Positions 11,297 to 23,935 of a stretch of DNA of 64,000 nt are shown piece by piece; position 1 is the first letter of the stretch, and every line of letters starts with the position of its first letter. The stretch is from Azadirachta indica. Lineage: Eukaryota; Streptophyta; Magnoliopsida; Sapindales; Meliaceae. The stretch is taken from positions 11,154,087-11,218,086 of the forward strand of contig CM040447.1 in assembly GCA_022749755.1 (NCBI GenBank). The letters are read 5' to 3'. The notes below the pieces were generated by a model. That model did no database searches. It was given only the letters and a program-made list of their open reading frames with translations, and was not told where the DNA came from. Made by a program: the position numbers and the translations under genes.

Positions 11297-14200
11297 ATGG
11301 ATCTGGAAGTCAAGAAGGAAGTTGTTGAAGAGCACCCTAACACGGCGTCGCATCGTGAACAAAGCTCCGAACCTGATAGAACGGACGACGACACGACTAT
11401 TGCTGAGCTCTCCCTGGTTCCCGCTTCCAAGTCCAAACGCAAGCGCAAACCTAAAACTATATTCTCCTCGGTCGCTCTCTCTCTCTTTGTAGCAATGAGA
11501 TCTTATATTCATTTCTTGTTTTCAAGGGATTCGTCTTGGCAATTGTGTTTCCTGTCAATTCTGTATTGTTTACTCTTGAATTGTCCGATATAATTACAGG
11601 ATGAGCCAATGAAGTCGACAAAGAGGAAGGAGAAGGAGAAGATTATCTTGAAGTTCAAGAAGGGTCCGTCCGAGACTGTAGTCAAGCCTGTAAGCCTGTC
11701 TGCCTTTGTTCTTCGTAACCTTAGATATTATCGTCATTTACTTCAGATGCAATCTTCCATTGAATCACCTGTCAAATTATTTTCGATACTTAGAAATTTC
11801 TCCGCCACAACTGAATATTCACAGTTCGAAACCGACGACTGCTATTAGAACCTGACAACCTTTAGTTATCAGGAGACTCCGGGGGACGCGATAGCTGTTT
11901 TGTGGTTGTACTTAAATGTCGTCTTTGGAATTGTGTAGTAATTTTATTGATCTCCTTTCGGTTAGAGTTCTTGTTGTTTTTTTTTTCATTAACTTGAACA
12001 TTATCCTTTTTATCGTAACTTTGATGAAGCTAACTTCGTCTTACAATTTTTTCCTCTTTTTTGTGGGGATAATTTAGGATCTTATTTTACCGCAACTGGT
12101 TGTGGTCATTGTCGTTTTGTGTTTCTTTACTTAATTTGTTGCAACAAACTTGGTGTATAATTTAGTGCATCATTCATATGCCATTCCTGCATTGGTCAAT
12201 TAATTGGAAAATTGATGAATTTGAACAGGCTGAGCCTGATTCTGGAGGAGTAAAGTCTAAGAGGTCAGTCAAGAATCTGCCCTATTTTAAGTCATTCTCT
12301 GATTCGTGTAGAGTTCTTTTATGACAATACTGGCCGGCTTTGTTTAATTGCAGCTTGAAGAAAAATAAGGATGTGGTTGATGTAAAAGGTTCTCCCACAG
12401 TTGAACCCAAGTCACCTGCAATGATTAGAGCAGAAGAGGTCCAGTCCAATCTAGAGCCTGAATTCCCTAGTTTTGCCAAATGTATGGTTAGGTCACATGT
12501 TGCCAGCTGTTTCTGGATGGTAAGTTCTGTTAGATATATATGTTTGAGTTAGGCTAATGGCATCTTTGTAGGAACCACAGCTTTATGTGAGTTACAACTC
12601 CCTGTTTCCCCTAACAGGGTCTTCCTGGACAATTTTGTAAGTTACACTTACCAAATAAGGATGCCACTGTCACTTTGGAAGATGAATCTGGGATCCACTA
12701 CACGGCAAAATATTTTGCTGAAAAGACAGGATTGAGTGCTGGTTGGAGACAGTTTTCCACTGCACACAATTTACTTGAGGGAGATGTTTTGGTCTTCCAA
12801 TTAATTGACCAACTAAAATTCAAGGTGATGGCCTATTTCTCTTGTGTTTCTGCTAATCATTACTTATGCTCTGATTTTTTACGGTCAATAGAATCACATA
12901 ATAAGTTAACAAATAGAATATCATTGTATTGCGTAGTCTATATGTATTCAATTAGTATCTTGTATATATGTAGCATGAGGTCATCAAATTTCTTATGTGG
13001 TCTGAATCAACCTTCTTCTTTTTGATGTTGGGATTATGACAATGATATGCATCGAACACTTGGGTAATAATTGAGAAGTTTGGAAGTTTCATTATTGTAG
13101 TTGGGAATGAATAGGAGAAATTCCAGTATTTTCTTTGCATAGAAGTGATGCTGGTGAAGAAAGATGTATTTCATTCCTTATTTGAACTATTTATAATGTT
13201 GGAAATAGTTCAAAATCACTCCTGGAAAGGTTCGCATTTCTGTGTATTTTCATATGTAAGGGCAACATTTCTCCCAGACAAATTCGTTTGTCTATCTCTT
13301 TATAAGATCCTAGAAAGACAGTGGAGAGGCCAAAAAAACAATTGATGGTCATTTAGACTTTTCAGATTGTTCTTATCGATCATATGTCTTTGTAGATTAC
13401 AGTCTTTGCAGTTTACAGATTTCTGAACTTCAAACTTTCCCCTGTCTCAGATAAATTGATGTGAAGAAAAACAATTTAAGTAATATGATCTGAAGATGAA
13501 ATTTGTGGTTCTATGTTGTGGATGCCTGATTAGAGATTTTATTGGTAGCTTAAGCAGGATTATTCTTTTGTGTTATAGAAGTCTTATTCAGGTGGCATTT
13601 CCATGATTTCCTTAGTCCAACCTCTAGAACAATCACCTTTATTTGGTTGAAGCTGTGGAAAGCATTCATCCATTCAAATCCATCTAGATCCTTGATGTGT
13701 GGGGAGCTTTGAAGGCACCTTGTCAAGGTTAACTTTTTGTTTCTTAATTATGATTCCAGTGCCACATTTATGTTTCTATTGCAACATCTTGAGCCCATAT
13801 AACAGTGACATAAACCCAGAATATTTTTCTTTCATCCCAATGTGAACGGCATTATAACATAGGTCCATCTTATGATTTCTATGTAATTATTTGAACACAA
13901 AGGTCTGAGATGTTTCAGTAAGTAGAGGTAATAATTGTCTAGACAACCAAAAACCTCTTTGCATCCCACTTATTATAAGATTATTTTGTACAGCTTGCTT
14001 TACCGTGCGTCCTTTTACTTATTTAAATTATCCTCTGCCCATGAGTAAGACCTTTGGATCGACTTCTTTCATATTAGCTTTGACACCAGCAGTTTACACT
14101 GAGTCACTGGCTGTGCACACTAATAGTCGCAAGTGCAATTGAAGAATCAACCTGTGTGCCATTAGATTAGGAGAAAATGTACCCTATATTCAAAATGCAC

Positions 14201-16570
14201 GCCTACCTGTCCTAGTAGTATTTAGAAGGAAATCCTGTAATGAACTGTACAAAAATCATACTGCTATCTTTCAAACAGAAGAACACAACCATGTAGATGC
14301 ACTATGTAGGGTCGTCAATTCTTAATGAAGCAGAGACCCATAAAAATGGCAAAGATGAGCATCTTATTCCAATGGTTTACTATTTCTGAAGATTGATTGG
14401 TTTGCATTTTTGGGCGAGGATTGGATGCTTGCAACCTGTAATTCTTCTGCATGTGTTATATCTGGAAAATCATTTGACCAGCTAGCACTCTGGAAAAAGA
14501 GCATTGGACCTTGATTAGTAGTTTCTAGGGACCTCAAAGGCACCGAAGTTGTCTCAATTTGGTGTCTGATATGATGATTCAGAAAAGCATGTAAAGGAAC
14601 TTTCTGAACTGGAATGGATATTCACCTACTAAAGGCTTCCACCATGGATTGGCAGCAGACATTAATTGTCTTGAGTACGTGGAATATATCAATCCTCAAG
14701 GTGTAGAAATAAAGGTCAACTAAATTTCATAAGTTGGTCGGTTTTGGGCTTCTCTTTTCTCTCATTTTCAAGATTCTCTATTCTTCTTTGCTCATCATAG
14801 CTGGAAAGTGGTTTTTCATTCGAGTGAGGAATTGTTTCTTGGATCTTTGATTTTGCTTTGGCCTGTAATTTTTAAGATTGGTGGGCTGTGTTCACCTTCT
14901 TTCTCCTTTCTAACTCTGTTTCGTAAGTATTAAAAGCTTGTTTTGTTTCTTATCCCAAAAAAGGAATAAATAAAAGGAAAGAAAAATTGCGTGAGTGGAT
15001 TGAAGATGTATGAGGGGAAAGAAATTACTGCAATATGATATAAAAGTCAAATCCACTAGCACTGAGAAGGATATTGCTGTTTAGAGGCAGAAGGCACTCT
15101 TGACTTTTGAGCAGAAACAACTCACAGTGCAGGCTTGAATGAGATGAAGTGCATGCTTTTGGACGCTGAAGAATAAAGAGAGAAATCATATATACAATGA
15201 GGAGAAGGTTGGAGAAAGGACTCAAAGATATAGAGAGTATTATTTATTTCCTTTTTTCTTTTTAGAAAAAATGGGAAGGTGGCGGTGTTTTGTTTAAACT
15301 GTAATAAAGTTTGTCATTATATCCATCCTTGAAAACATGAGATTTCTGTTCTGATCGAGTTGGAGATGTGTTGCGTATTAAATTTGTTTGAATTGTTAAT
15401 TAGTGAGTGGCTTTTGGGGTTTGGCCTAGAAAAAAAAAGAGAGGGTGGGGGAGCTGAAATTTGACAAGATGTTTTATGTGAATGTGCATATTCTTGCTCC
15501 ATTTTAGATAGTATTCTATATAATTTACATCTACATGCAGTATTTGTCCACAATGTTTATCTGTATTGCTTTTGTAGGTGTACATAATAAGGGCCAATGA
15601 TTTTACTGAAGTGGATGGAGCTCTTGGCCTTCTAAATTTGGATGCTCAGTCAAAACCAAATGATGCAGGCAAGTTTGTTATTTTTGTTGTTATCATTATT
15701 ATTTTCTGTTATCTTTTATATTTGCTTGTATGTTGTAAAGTTTCTACCATCTCTATGTTTCTTACGCATCTTCCATTGCTCTGGATGTTGCGCCTGAACT
15801 TTGAAAAAGATAATGGAGAAACAGGTGAAGTTGCTAACCAACATACAAAAAAGAAACGCAAGAAGTCTCTACCATTGGCGGTTGTCCAAAAGAAGAACAA
15901 AAAGTCTGCCCAGCCAGGATCTGCTTCTAATCTTGGACAACCAGCAGAGCAATCTGAAAATGACAGCGAAGAGGTCGGTTCTGAAGTTCTGGAAGGCTCC
16001 AAGACATCCACACCTGCAGTTCAGTTTAAAGATGTCACGAGTTTGGACAACTTCAACATCTTGGTAGATGGATTGGTTATAGATTCTGAGCTCCCAGATG
16101 ATATTCGGTCCAAGTACTACAAGCTTTGCTGTAGTCAGAATTCATTCCTTCACGACAGTCTTGCCCAAGGCATCAATTTTAAGTTGGTTGTTGGAACTAT
16201 TTCTGAAATTGTTAACATTGCAGATGCCATAAGAGCTTGCAAGCTTAGTACATCCCGTGATGAATTTGCTATGTGGGAAAAGGCTCTGAAAGCGTTTGAG
16301 CTTTTGGGCATGAATGTAGGATTTTTACGTGCTCGGTTATGCAAGCTTGTGAGCCTTGCTTTTGAATCAGAAGGTGCCGAGGACACAAGGAGGTATATAG
16401 AAGCTAAAGATAAAAAATCTCAGGCCGAAGATGAGATAAGAAATATTGAAGCAAGGCTTGCAGAATTGAAAGGGGCCTGTCAAAGATTTGTTGCTGAAAT
16501 ATCGAGTCTGAAGTGGACGGCTGAGAGCTATGAGCTAAAGTTCCAGGAAGTTGCTAAGGCTCCATGGTGA
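11297..16570 (+). CDS. B3 domain-containing protein (Os01g0234100/At5g42700-like)
   Basis: Seven exons: 11297-11470, 11600-11689, 12229-12263, 12354-12519, 12618-12824, 15578-15668 and 15810-16570. They total 1524 bp (507 aa) with all phases consistent. Residues about 45-80 are lysine-rich and NLS-like (KSKRKRKPK, KSTKRKEKEK). The B3 DNA-binding domain covers about residues 138-232 (SFAKCMVRSHVASCFWM, GLPGQFC, FKVYIIRAND). A second basic patch (KKKRKKS) follows, then a conserved C-terminal region (SKYYKLCCSQNSFLHDSLAQ) and a terminal coiled coil rich in Ala, Glu and Arg. B3 proteins of this REM-like group are nuclear DNA-binding proteins; the target genes are unknown. Intron 5 is 2753 bp. Intron 6 (15669-15809) is GC-AG, with donor CAG|GCAAGT, and is open in frame. 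The ATG at 11297 is the first in-frame one after the leader. Confidence 0.9.
12825..15577 (+). other. Long intron 5 of the B3 gene
   Basis: A 2753-bp intron with GT at 12825 and TTTGTAG before 15578. It has no long reading frames, terminal repeats or recognisable coding motifs. It is far longer than the other introns, so an old decayed insertion is possible but not demonstrable by eye. Confidence 0.6.
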
Positions 16571-16599
16571 CTTGTTATGTGCGAACCTTTTTATTTTTC

Positions 16600-18090
16600 T
16601 TAAATCATTGGTTATTCCTTTTTGCTTATGTATGCATCAGTAACTTGAAATACCAGCAAGGTCAACCTGCTTGCTTTTTGTGGTAGATCTGACACAGGAT
16701 TAGCATTTAGTTGTAACATTGTTTGTATCTTGCAAAAACATCAGCCATTACCAAAGCGTCTTAAGGATTTATAATATAGACATTTCCTCCGATTTGTCTT
16801 CAGTCCTTTAGATCCCTACCTTGGTGGCATAATTTAACTGAGGAGGAGATTGCTCTATGAACTTCATGAAGATGTACAGATGCAAGAAAGGTTTATTTAC
16901 TTATCATCTCCAGTTTGTAGATTTGCAGACAGGGCAGAAGTCCTGAGTGAAATTTGAGCCTTTAGGTTCAATATATCTCGACTAATAATGATGCAAGGAC
17001 GGAGTAAAATACAACCTAAGCTTCTGCTCCGCGGTCATCATCCGTATTCAAGTTATTCCGGATGACTATTGAAGTAGAGTAATACAGCTTCTACAAGTTG
17101 AGTTATTAACAGAATTCGAGTGGTTTAAGATGAACCACGTAGAAAAGAAACTGTTGTCTGTTGCCATTTAGTGCCAGTGCCAGTCAAATTGAAGTACGTT
17201 GACTGACCTGACCTATCATTATGTATGTGTTTGCTAATATGGCTTGTGAATTAACGTGAATGGCGTTGCAGACACTATTACCAATACTACCTGGATTAAA
17301 CGTACACAGACAGAGGAATTCCGAACTCTATACATGGTTTACCTGACAATATTTGTTTTTCCCCTTCAACAAGGATGGTGCGACTGTGTAGATTAATGGC
17401 TACAAACTGCAACACACCGGCGGCCGACTCCCTTTTATGCTAGCCACTCATTCAACCTCTCTCTAGCTACTGAGTTGCTGTTTCTGTTTATTTTTCCTTG
17501 GACTTGACATCACCAATTCTTTACCAAAAACCAACACAAATTTGGTCAAATATTAACAGTTATAATTTAGTAAATAAAATGAATGAAGTTGATTCGGAGG
17601 CCATATATGATCAAAGAGAATCTCTTTTCCATCTCATTTTAAAATAGTAGGATCTGTTGGTCTTGCAAAAGTGGTCTCTTTTACATATCTAAATAGATCC
17701 AAGTCAAGGAGATTACAAAGAATAGATCCAACTAAAGACACATATAATTAGACAGATATATCAATCAGTGCCCAACATCATACAAAAGAAGTTCTTCAAC
17801 TGCAAACATTTTGTACAAAGTAACAGCCAAACCCCAACTTCTAAGAGATCGAAAAGAGATACAGACAGACAGTGAGACTCCGAAACAATAAGAGATTAAA
17901 AAAAAAAAAAAGAAAAGAAAAAAGAGGGTGCATCTAAGCTAAAGCCAAACCAACCCACTAACACAAACTAAAGACTACTAAATTTATCCAAACCTCAGCT
18001 AAAAAGGGAGGAAAATGATACCCCATCTTCCCAAAACAAAAAATTGCCCCCACCACATCTCTACAGCACCACCTTCAACTGTTGTTGTAC
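16600..18090. other. Convergent 3' region between the B3 gene and the small minus-strand gene
   Basis: 3' UTR of the B3 gene followed by non-coding sequence and the probable 3' UTR of the 18091-18750 gene. No supportable coding features. Confidence 0.55.
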
Positions 18091-18750
18091 TTATATTCCA
18101 ATCTCCACATCTCTGCAACTTGACCCTCCTTCACTCAAAAGCTCCTGTGTAAACAACACCACAAGGACACCAAACTCAGTTATAAAACTAAACAGAACAA
18201 GTTTGAGTTATATATATATATATATATATACATATATATGTATATGTAAACATATTTGCTAGCTCTTAATTAGTACCTGTGAGGTCTTGCTATTATGGTT
18301 CTCCTCATGGGCAAAGATAGACTTTTTAGTTTCATGAGCAACTTTGTCCACAGACCCATCACTCTTCTCAGCTCTCTTGGAACCGATGTGAGATCTTCTG
18401 AGACCAAGAAACCCCTTCCATCTAGTAGAATAACCCTTTGGGGGCTTCAGTGACACTTCGTCATCCTTGTCATCATTATCAAGAAGCTCTTCCCTCAAAG
18501 TCCTCTGCATTTGGTTATTGCAATTCTCTTTAAATGGCAAGAGCTTACCTTTGAAAAAGAGCTCATCAGCACTCATCATTGAGTAGTTAGTGACTGAAAA
18601 TTCAAAGTCTGAGGACACTGGAGCTTGAGCTTCCCTTGAGCTCCTTTCCTGCTTCATAATATGTTGGGACTCGGCAAAATCATTGGAGAAAGAGATTCTC
18701 GGGCTCATTAGACCTTTGTGCTCTGAGTTATACATGTCTAAACATGCCAT
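18091..18750 (-). CDS. Small plant-specific protein with an ADELFFKGKLLP motif
   Basis: Two exons: 18750-18277 (158 codons) and 18144-18091 (17 codons plus stop TAA), intron phase 0, 175 aa. The start MACLDMYNSEHKG is the first ATG. Visible motifs: SPRISFSNDF near residue 20, FEFSVTNYSMMSADELFFKG followed by KLLPFKEN in the middle, STRWKGFLGLRRSHIGSKR, and the C-terminal SSCRDVEIGI encoded by the short last exon. The FEFSV and ADELFxKGKLLP motifs recur in plant proteins of unknown function, including membrane-associated kinase regulator-like proteins. I recognise the family pattern but not a proven function. No signal peptide or membrane segment is visible; the protein is basic and Ser-rich, so regulation by phosphorylation is plausible inference. 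Without the second exon the reading frame ends differently (VLIKS), the expected result of retaining the intron. Confidence 0.8.
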
Positions 18751-18871
18751 GAGATTTCAACACTACATAGAAAGAGAGAAGGGAAGGAAGCGCATAGAAG
18801 AAACCCTAATAAATTCTACAAGGGAAGGGACCCCTCTTGCACTATTACAACTTACCAAGTATATGTTTGTA

Positions 18872-18878
18872 CTTATAT
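18872..18878 (-). promoter_or_regulatory. Possible TATA box for the 18091-18750 gene
   Basis: Minus strand reads GGATATAAGT about 125 bases upstream of the ATG. A (GA)n tract lies just upstream at 18890-18932, a common arrangement in plant core promoters. Confidence 0.35.
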
Positions 18879-18889
18879 CCAAAGAGAGG

Positions 18890-18932
18890 AAGAGAGAGAG
18901 AGAAGGGGAGAGAGAGAGAGAGAGAGAGAGAG
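18890..18932. repeat. (GA)n microsatellite
   Basis: A GA-rich tract with a few interruptions, upstream of the minus-strand gene at 18750; it may be part of its promoter. Confidence 0.8.
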
Positions 18933-20155
18933 GAGGTAGCTATAGTTAGCTAGCTAGGTAAAATGTATGGTTTTTAATTCAAGCATGTCATATACGCCCA
19001 TGATGTGATGTTTTGTCATGACATGGTAATGGCAGTCAATGATGACTAACTTTGAAGATAACAGTCTCTATATTTTTACTGCTGAAACTTTCATGTTGGA
19101 CTCCTAACTGAAGTTACCAAGAAACAGTCTTCTCTTCTTCCCTTCTATGAAAGTTAATGTATGTATATATATATATATATATTTTATACATCATGGTAAT
19201 AAAATATTTAACTCACTTATCTAGAACTAGAAACAAACAATCCCTCTTCTGCTTCATGTTTCTCCAATGGTGGAAAACTTCTACTACGAAGATTCCAAGA
19301 AGTTGTCAAATGCATATGGAAAATTTATTAATCTGTCAGAGTAAATTTAGTGTTCCCACGTCCCACCCTGGTGAAGGTTTTTTTTTTTTATTTAAAAATA
19401 AAAAAATATAAAAAGGAAAAAGTAAGTTTGAACTTCCTCTTATATTTGAGACAGACAAATGGTTAGGGTAGAAGCCAAAAAAAGATTCCATGCAGATTAT
19501 AAACATGCGAAATCCAACGGCTAAAAAATGAAGATGGTACAATTTCCAGAGCAGGAAAAACGTTTTTTCTATTTTGATGCAACATTGAATAGCCAGGCTT
19601 GTATGTGAATAGCAAAAGCAGTGATGAATGAAGAGCAATGTCTGTGCAGCAATGCTCGTTTTACAAACGTATCAAGAATTTAGCATCTATATATGTATAT
19701 ATATATATATATATATTCAGAGATCAGTTAAAACAAATGAGTGTGGGGTCTAAGGTGGAAGCTAGCAAAAGACGAGAGCATCATTAATAATGAGAAGGGG
19801 GGGAAGGACAGTGAATAAACAAATGAAAAATTTTTGATGAATGAATGGATGAAGGGAGATATATCATATATAGATAGATGCATCCATGGGATCGATAACA
19901 ACAGTTTCCATTGCTGGAATAGAAAGCAAAAGGATGGGGTATTGGAGTTTTAAAGAGGTTATATATAAATAAATACATAAATAAAAAAGAAAGACAGAGT
20001 GGCACGTATATATATTGACAGAGTTTGTATTTGCAGCTTGCAATTCCACTATTGGGAGACTGAGATTGAGATTGACTGAGCTTTGACTTACAAGTGAAAT
20101 TACCATGGCTAGCTATGAGCTGAGCTGTCGATGCCGACGGATCGATCAATGGGAC

Positions 20156-20161
20156 CACGTG
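20156..20161. promoter_or_regulatory. G-box CACGTG
   Basis: A palindromic bZIP/bHLH binding core within the sequence ACCACGTGACC. It lies about 1.4 kb upstream of the minus-strand gene starting at 18750. Confidence 0.4.
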
Positions 20162-20642
20162 ACCTCCCCTTCCTTCTCTTTTCTATATATATATATATAT
20201 GTAGAGAGAGAGAGAGAGAGAGGATTTAGGTCCATGTATATTACATGAGATATTCGTACGTACCTATATCTTATTAATTATTTCTAAATTTTGTAATAAT
20301 CAAATGTGTATTTAATTATGTATATATAGAAAATAGAGTTGAGACCGACCGGCCGTTTTGTCTCAATTTAATTTTAATAAATTAATTGTTTAATTATAAG
20401 TACAGTTTTAATGTTTGGGAGGGCATGCATGAAGATAATATTGTAGTCGTAGGTATAAGCTATAGGGGTAGTACGTCCTGATTAAGCAGGGTAATGTAGG
20501 CGGCAGTGCACTGGAGAAAAGGTCCGTTGCCAAATAATAATGATTTATGAGGGTATTTTAATTAAGTTTACATGATCATCATCATCAGATCAGCTTAATT
20601 TCAGTTTGAACCAAGAAGGAATTAAGGGAGAGGGGCATCAAT

Positions 20643-20656
20643 CACGTGGGCACGTG
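20643..20656. promoter_or_regulatory. Paired G-boxes, CACGTG x2
   Basis: CACGTGGGCACGTG: two perfect G-box cores separated by 2 bp. Plant bZIP (ABRE-type) and bHLH factors bind such cores. No annotated start lies close by (nearest are 18750 on the minus strand and 23936 on the plus strand), so the regulated gene is unknown. Confidence 0.4.
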
Positions 20657-21040
20657 AACAAACCTAATTAGAAAGCGAGCAAGCAAGAAAGAAAGAAAGA
20701 AAGAAAGACAACACAACACAATACTATACTCATATCACATAGTTTCGTCTTCATTTTCATGTCCTCTTAAAATTATACTATGTACTTCAAAGCTGGAGGA
20801 GAGAAAGAGAAATACCATTAACTATTCATACTAATATTAATTAATTAACTAATATTATTCAATATCTCCGGATATATATAGATCAGATATATATAAATAA
20901 AATAAATTAAAAAAAAGGGATCGTACTATATATACTAGTAGGGCTATGATGGTAGGCATGCATAAATTCATTTCAATTGAAATGGGTAGACAGTTGGGTG
21001 AGCATGAAGCATATTGAAGCATGGGCATACACATATGCAT

Positions 21041-21096
21041 ACATACATACATACATACATACATACATACATACATACATACATACATACATACAT
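21041..21096. repeat. (ACAT)14 tetranucleotide microsatellite
   Basis: Fourteen uninterrupted ACAT units, preceded by related TATGCAT-type sequence. Confidence 0.95.
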
Positions 21097-21810
21097 GAGT
21101 GAGTTTTGTCACTTGGCAGTTGCATTTAGCCTTTTTGATGAAATGATAGGACATTCACGCTTCTGTGTTTTACTCGACCACATGCAGAGTATGCAACTGC
21201 AGCCACTCCTAGCTAGCACTCCTACTATGCTAGCTAGCAGCTACATATACATATATACGTACATATATATATATATATATAGATTTATCAAAATATTATT
21301 AAATTAATAAATAACTGTAAAATGTCTCTTGATCATAACTTAGCCCTCTCTCCCCTATCCCTTTTATGTTAATTTTTTTAGTAAAAATTATTATTTTAAT
21401 AAATTAAGATCCAGATAAATTGATTATTCTGCTGTTGGGTTGGGTGGAGAGTTAAACTATCAACAATATATTAAGATCTACTAGTGTTCATTTGGATTTG
21501 GAGTCTCTTAATTAATATTAACTTGTTCTTAATTGGCCAAAAAAAAAAACAGAAACACAAAAGAAGAACAACAGAGAGAGAGAGAGAGGGGGGTGGAGAG
21601 AGATTTAATACATAGGTTTGAGGAAAAGGACATGGGTTGTCACTCACATGACAGGGGTGTTCAAAATGGTGAATCAGTCAAATGGAGAGGTGACACGTGG
21701 CTAATTCCCAGGATTCATTGTCTGCAAATGAGGACCAGTCAAAAAAAACACAATTGAATCAATGACGACTAATGTTACCATTTTGTGGGGGCCATCTCCT
21801 TGCTTTCTCA

Positions 21811-21843
21811 TTGTTTTGTTTTGTTTTGTTTTGTTTTGTTTTG
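21811..21843. repeat. (TTTTG)n pentanucleotide run
   Basis: Six full TTTTG units in a row. Confidence 0.9.
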
Positions 21844-23935
21844 GTCTTCTTACTACGACCCTGTACTTTGTACTATCATCTTTCTCAGTTTCTCACATGC
21901 TCTTCTCTCCCTCTCCTCCTTTCCATCATTCACCAACTTGGCTTTTAACGTATCAAATTCACCAAACTCAATATAAACTTACTTTAATTTAATTTAATTT
22001 TTATATTTTATTAGAATTTTGTTATTCTATATAATAAGATTAATTAATTTTTACATAATCAAATCAATTACAAATTAAAATACATATATGTATTTTTTAT
22101 TTTAATGTTAAATGTTTATACTATTAAAATCATTGGATAGGTTAAGCTATACTCTCCTGTACTCATTCAATTCAAATTAAATATTAAAAAAAAAAAAAAA
22201 AAACGTTCTGGCTACGAGTAGTACGGAAATGTACGTATAAGACCATTGGGTTATTCTCTTCTTCATCAATAGTATAGGAACAGCAAATATTGAATGATTT
22301 GGTTTGTTTCCCCCACCCCCAAAATCCTAACCAGTTTTGGAGCATTATGGTTAATGTGTGACCGTGACCGTGACTGTACCTTTTCTGACCAACGTATAAA
22401 TGGCAAGGGTGTATTGAGGAATTCGAGTTGTGCATTTAGAATCAGATGTCGGCTTTGCGTGAACCTTTTAGTCAAACTGAGAATCTTTGACGGGCTCAAG
22501 TTTCCTGGGCCCTATTCTGGGCCTTGAAGTTCAAACATGCCAAAGGAAAAGTTGGCTAATAATAATAATTGAAAGGGAAGAGCTCTCAACAGAACCAAGA
22601 AGTATTTCCGACGTTGAGATTAAAATATGATTCTCTATTTTACTTTTAACTTTAATGGAAAGCTTCCATCATGGTTATTGTTTGAGTAATTGTGCTCATG
22701 TTCTCTAATTTTAGAACACATTTCTTTTCAAATACATTTTTTGCATGTAGAACTCACTCATGTTGAGCCTAGAATTTTAGGTTATTTATAACATACAAAG
22801 TAATTTCTAATAAATTTTTAGCTCAATGTTCAATTATTACATTACCTAGCTTTTGATTGGGTGATAAGAACAACTAATCTCAAGTGAGTGAATTTTTATT
22901 TAATTTGAGGGTATAAATTACATACCTATGTGTAGATAGATTTCTTTTCAATTTGAGAGTAGAAACTGCATTATATGTGCAAAAATTAAAAAAAAAGAAA
23001 AATCAACCATTTGATTAATCAACTAACTAATATTCATAAATTTATATTTTATAAGTATTTAAATAATCATATTAAAATCTCTTTACATGCATATGTGTGT
23101 GTATATTTATAGAAATTATAACAAAATAAAAATAAGAAAAAGCAAGAAAATGGTACGTATAAGAAATGGATTCATGGCTATTCAATAGCAGTAGTCAACA
23201 CAATAAGCCAACACTAAACCAATTGCAGCAAATGAAAATATAACTGCATATATTTAGCAATGAACTAGCAAGTGAATCAAGTTAGTGATTTTAAAACCTT
23301 CATAAAATTAAAATCCATATAGCCAATTTGAATTTTGGCATTGGTGATATCCCTTTTGGCATTTGTAATCGATAATTTCAAGGCATTCCACGATTTCCAA
23401 CTTGCATGAATGATTCTAATTAACTTCACATGGAGTACACCAGTTACAATTAGATATCTTATTAATTAATTATTATTAAAGAGTACTCGCTAGCTTAGTT
23501 CCTCCATTTAATTTTACCCTGTTAACTTACAATTATATTCTTTCGATCAAATTTGAGGTAATATCGATCTGGGGAAGTTCCCAGCTCAGACCCAGCGGAG
23601 CTACCAACACGGTTGCGTTGGAACTTGCATAAATCTGCCCCATAAAAATAATGCATCTAAAAGTACGTACCAGTTACATTCAAATATTTAGACTTGAACA
23701 GATCAAGAAAACTACATAGAAGTAATCACAAATCTGAATATCTAATTCATGTGCTTGCTTTGGGGTTCGGTTGCTTGCACGAATTTGGTCAAATATTGAG
23801 CTTTTAAGCAATCTCTAGGAGATTTTTTCCAGCTGCTGTGTAGCTAGCCTGCTCTTTTTCAATTACAAGTTTCCTTAATTATTACTAGTTCTCATCACAT
23901 TCTTCAATTTGATTGCAGAGAAATTAATTAACAAC

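Larger units (their letters stand above)
18960..23930. other. 5-kb intergenic region with SSRs and G-boxes
   Basis: No gene with supportable codons or splice structure. It contains (TA)n and (GA)n tracts (near 19165, 19690, 20185-20220), a GAAA run near 20690-20708, the (ACAT)14 array, a TTTTG pentanucleotide run and three CACGTG motifs. The reading frames at 20855-21154 (-) and 21014-21307 (+) are artefacts of the (ACAT)n repeat. Confidence 0.55.

Noticed and set aside
15578..16570. A continuous 330-codon single exon
   Set aside because: The frame passes through a good GC-AG intron (15669-15809) encoding a hydrophobic run with no family resemblance; the spliced version matches the B3 family.
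21041..21096. CRISPR-like array or satellite
   Set aside because: Simple tetranucleotide repeat with no spacers; the organism is a plant.
20855..21307. Frames rich in repeated Cys-Met-Tyr-Val or His-Thr-Tyr-Ile
   Set aside because: Translation of the (ACAT)14 array, not protein.
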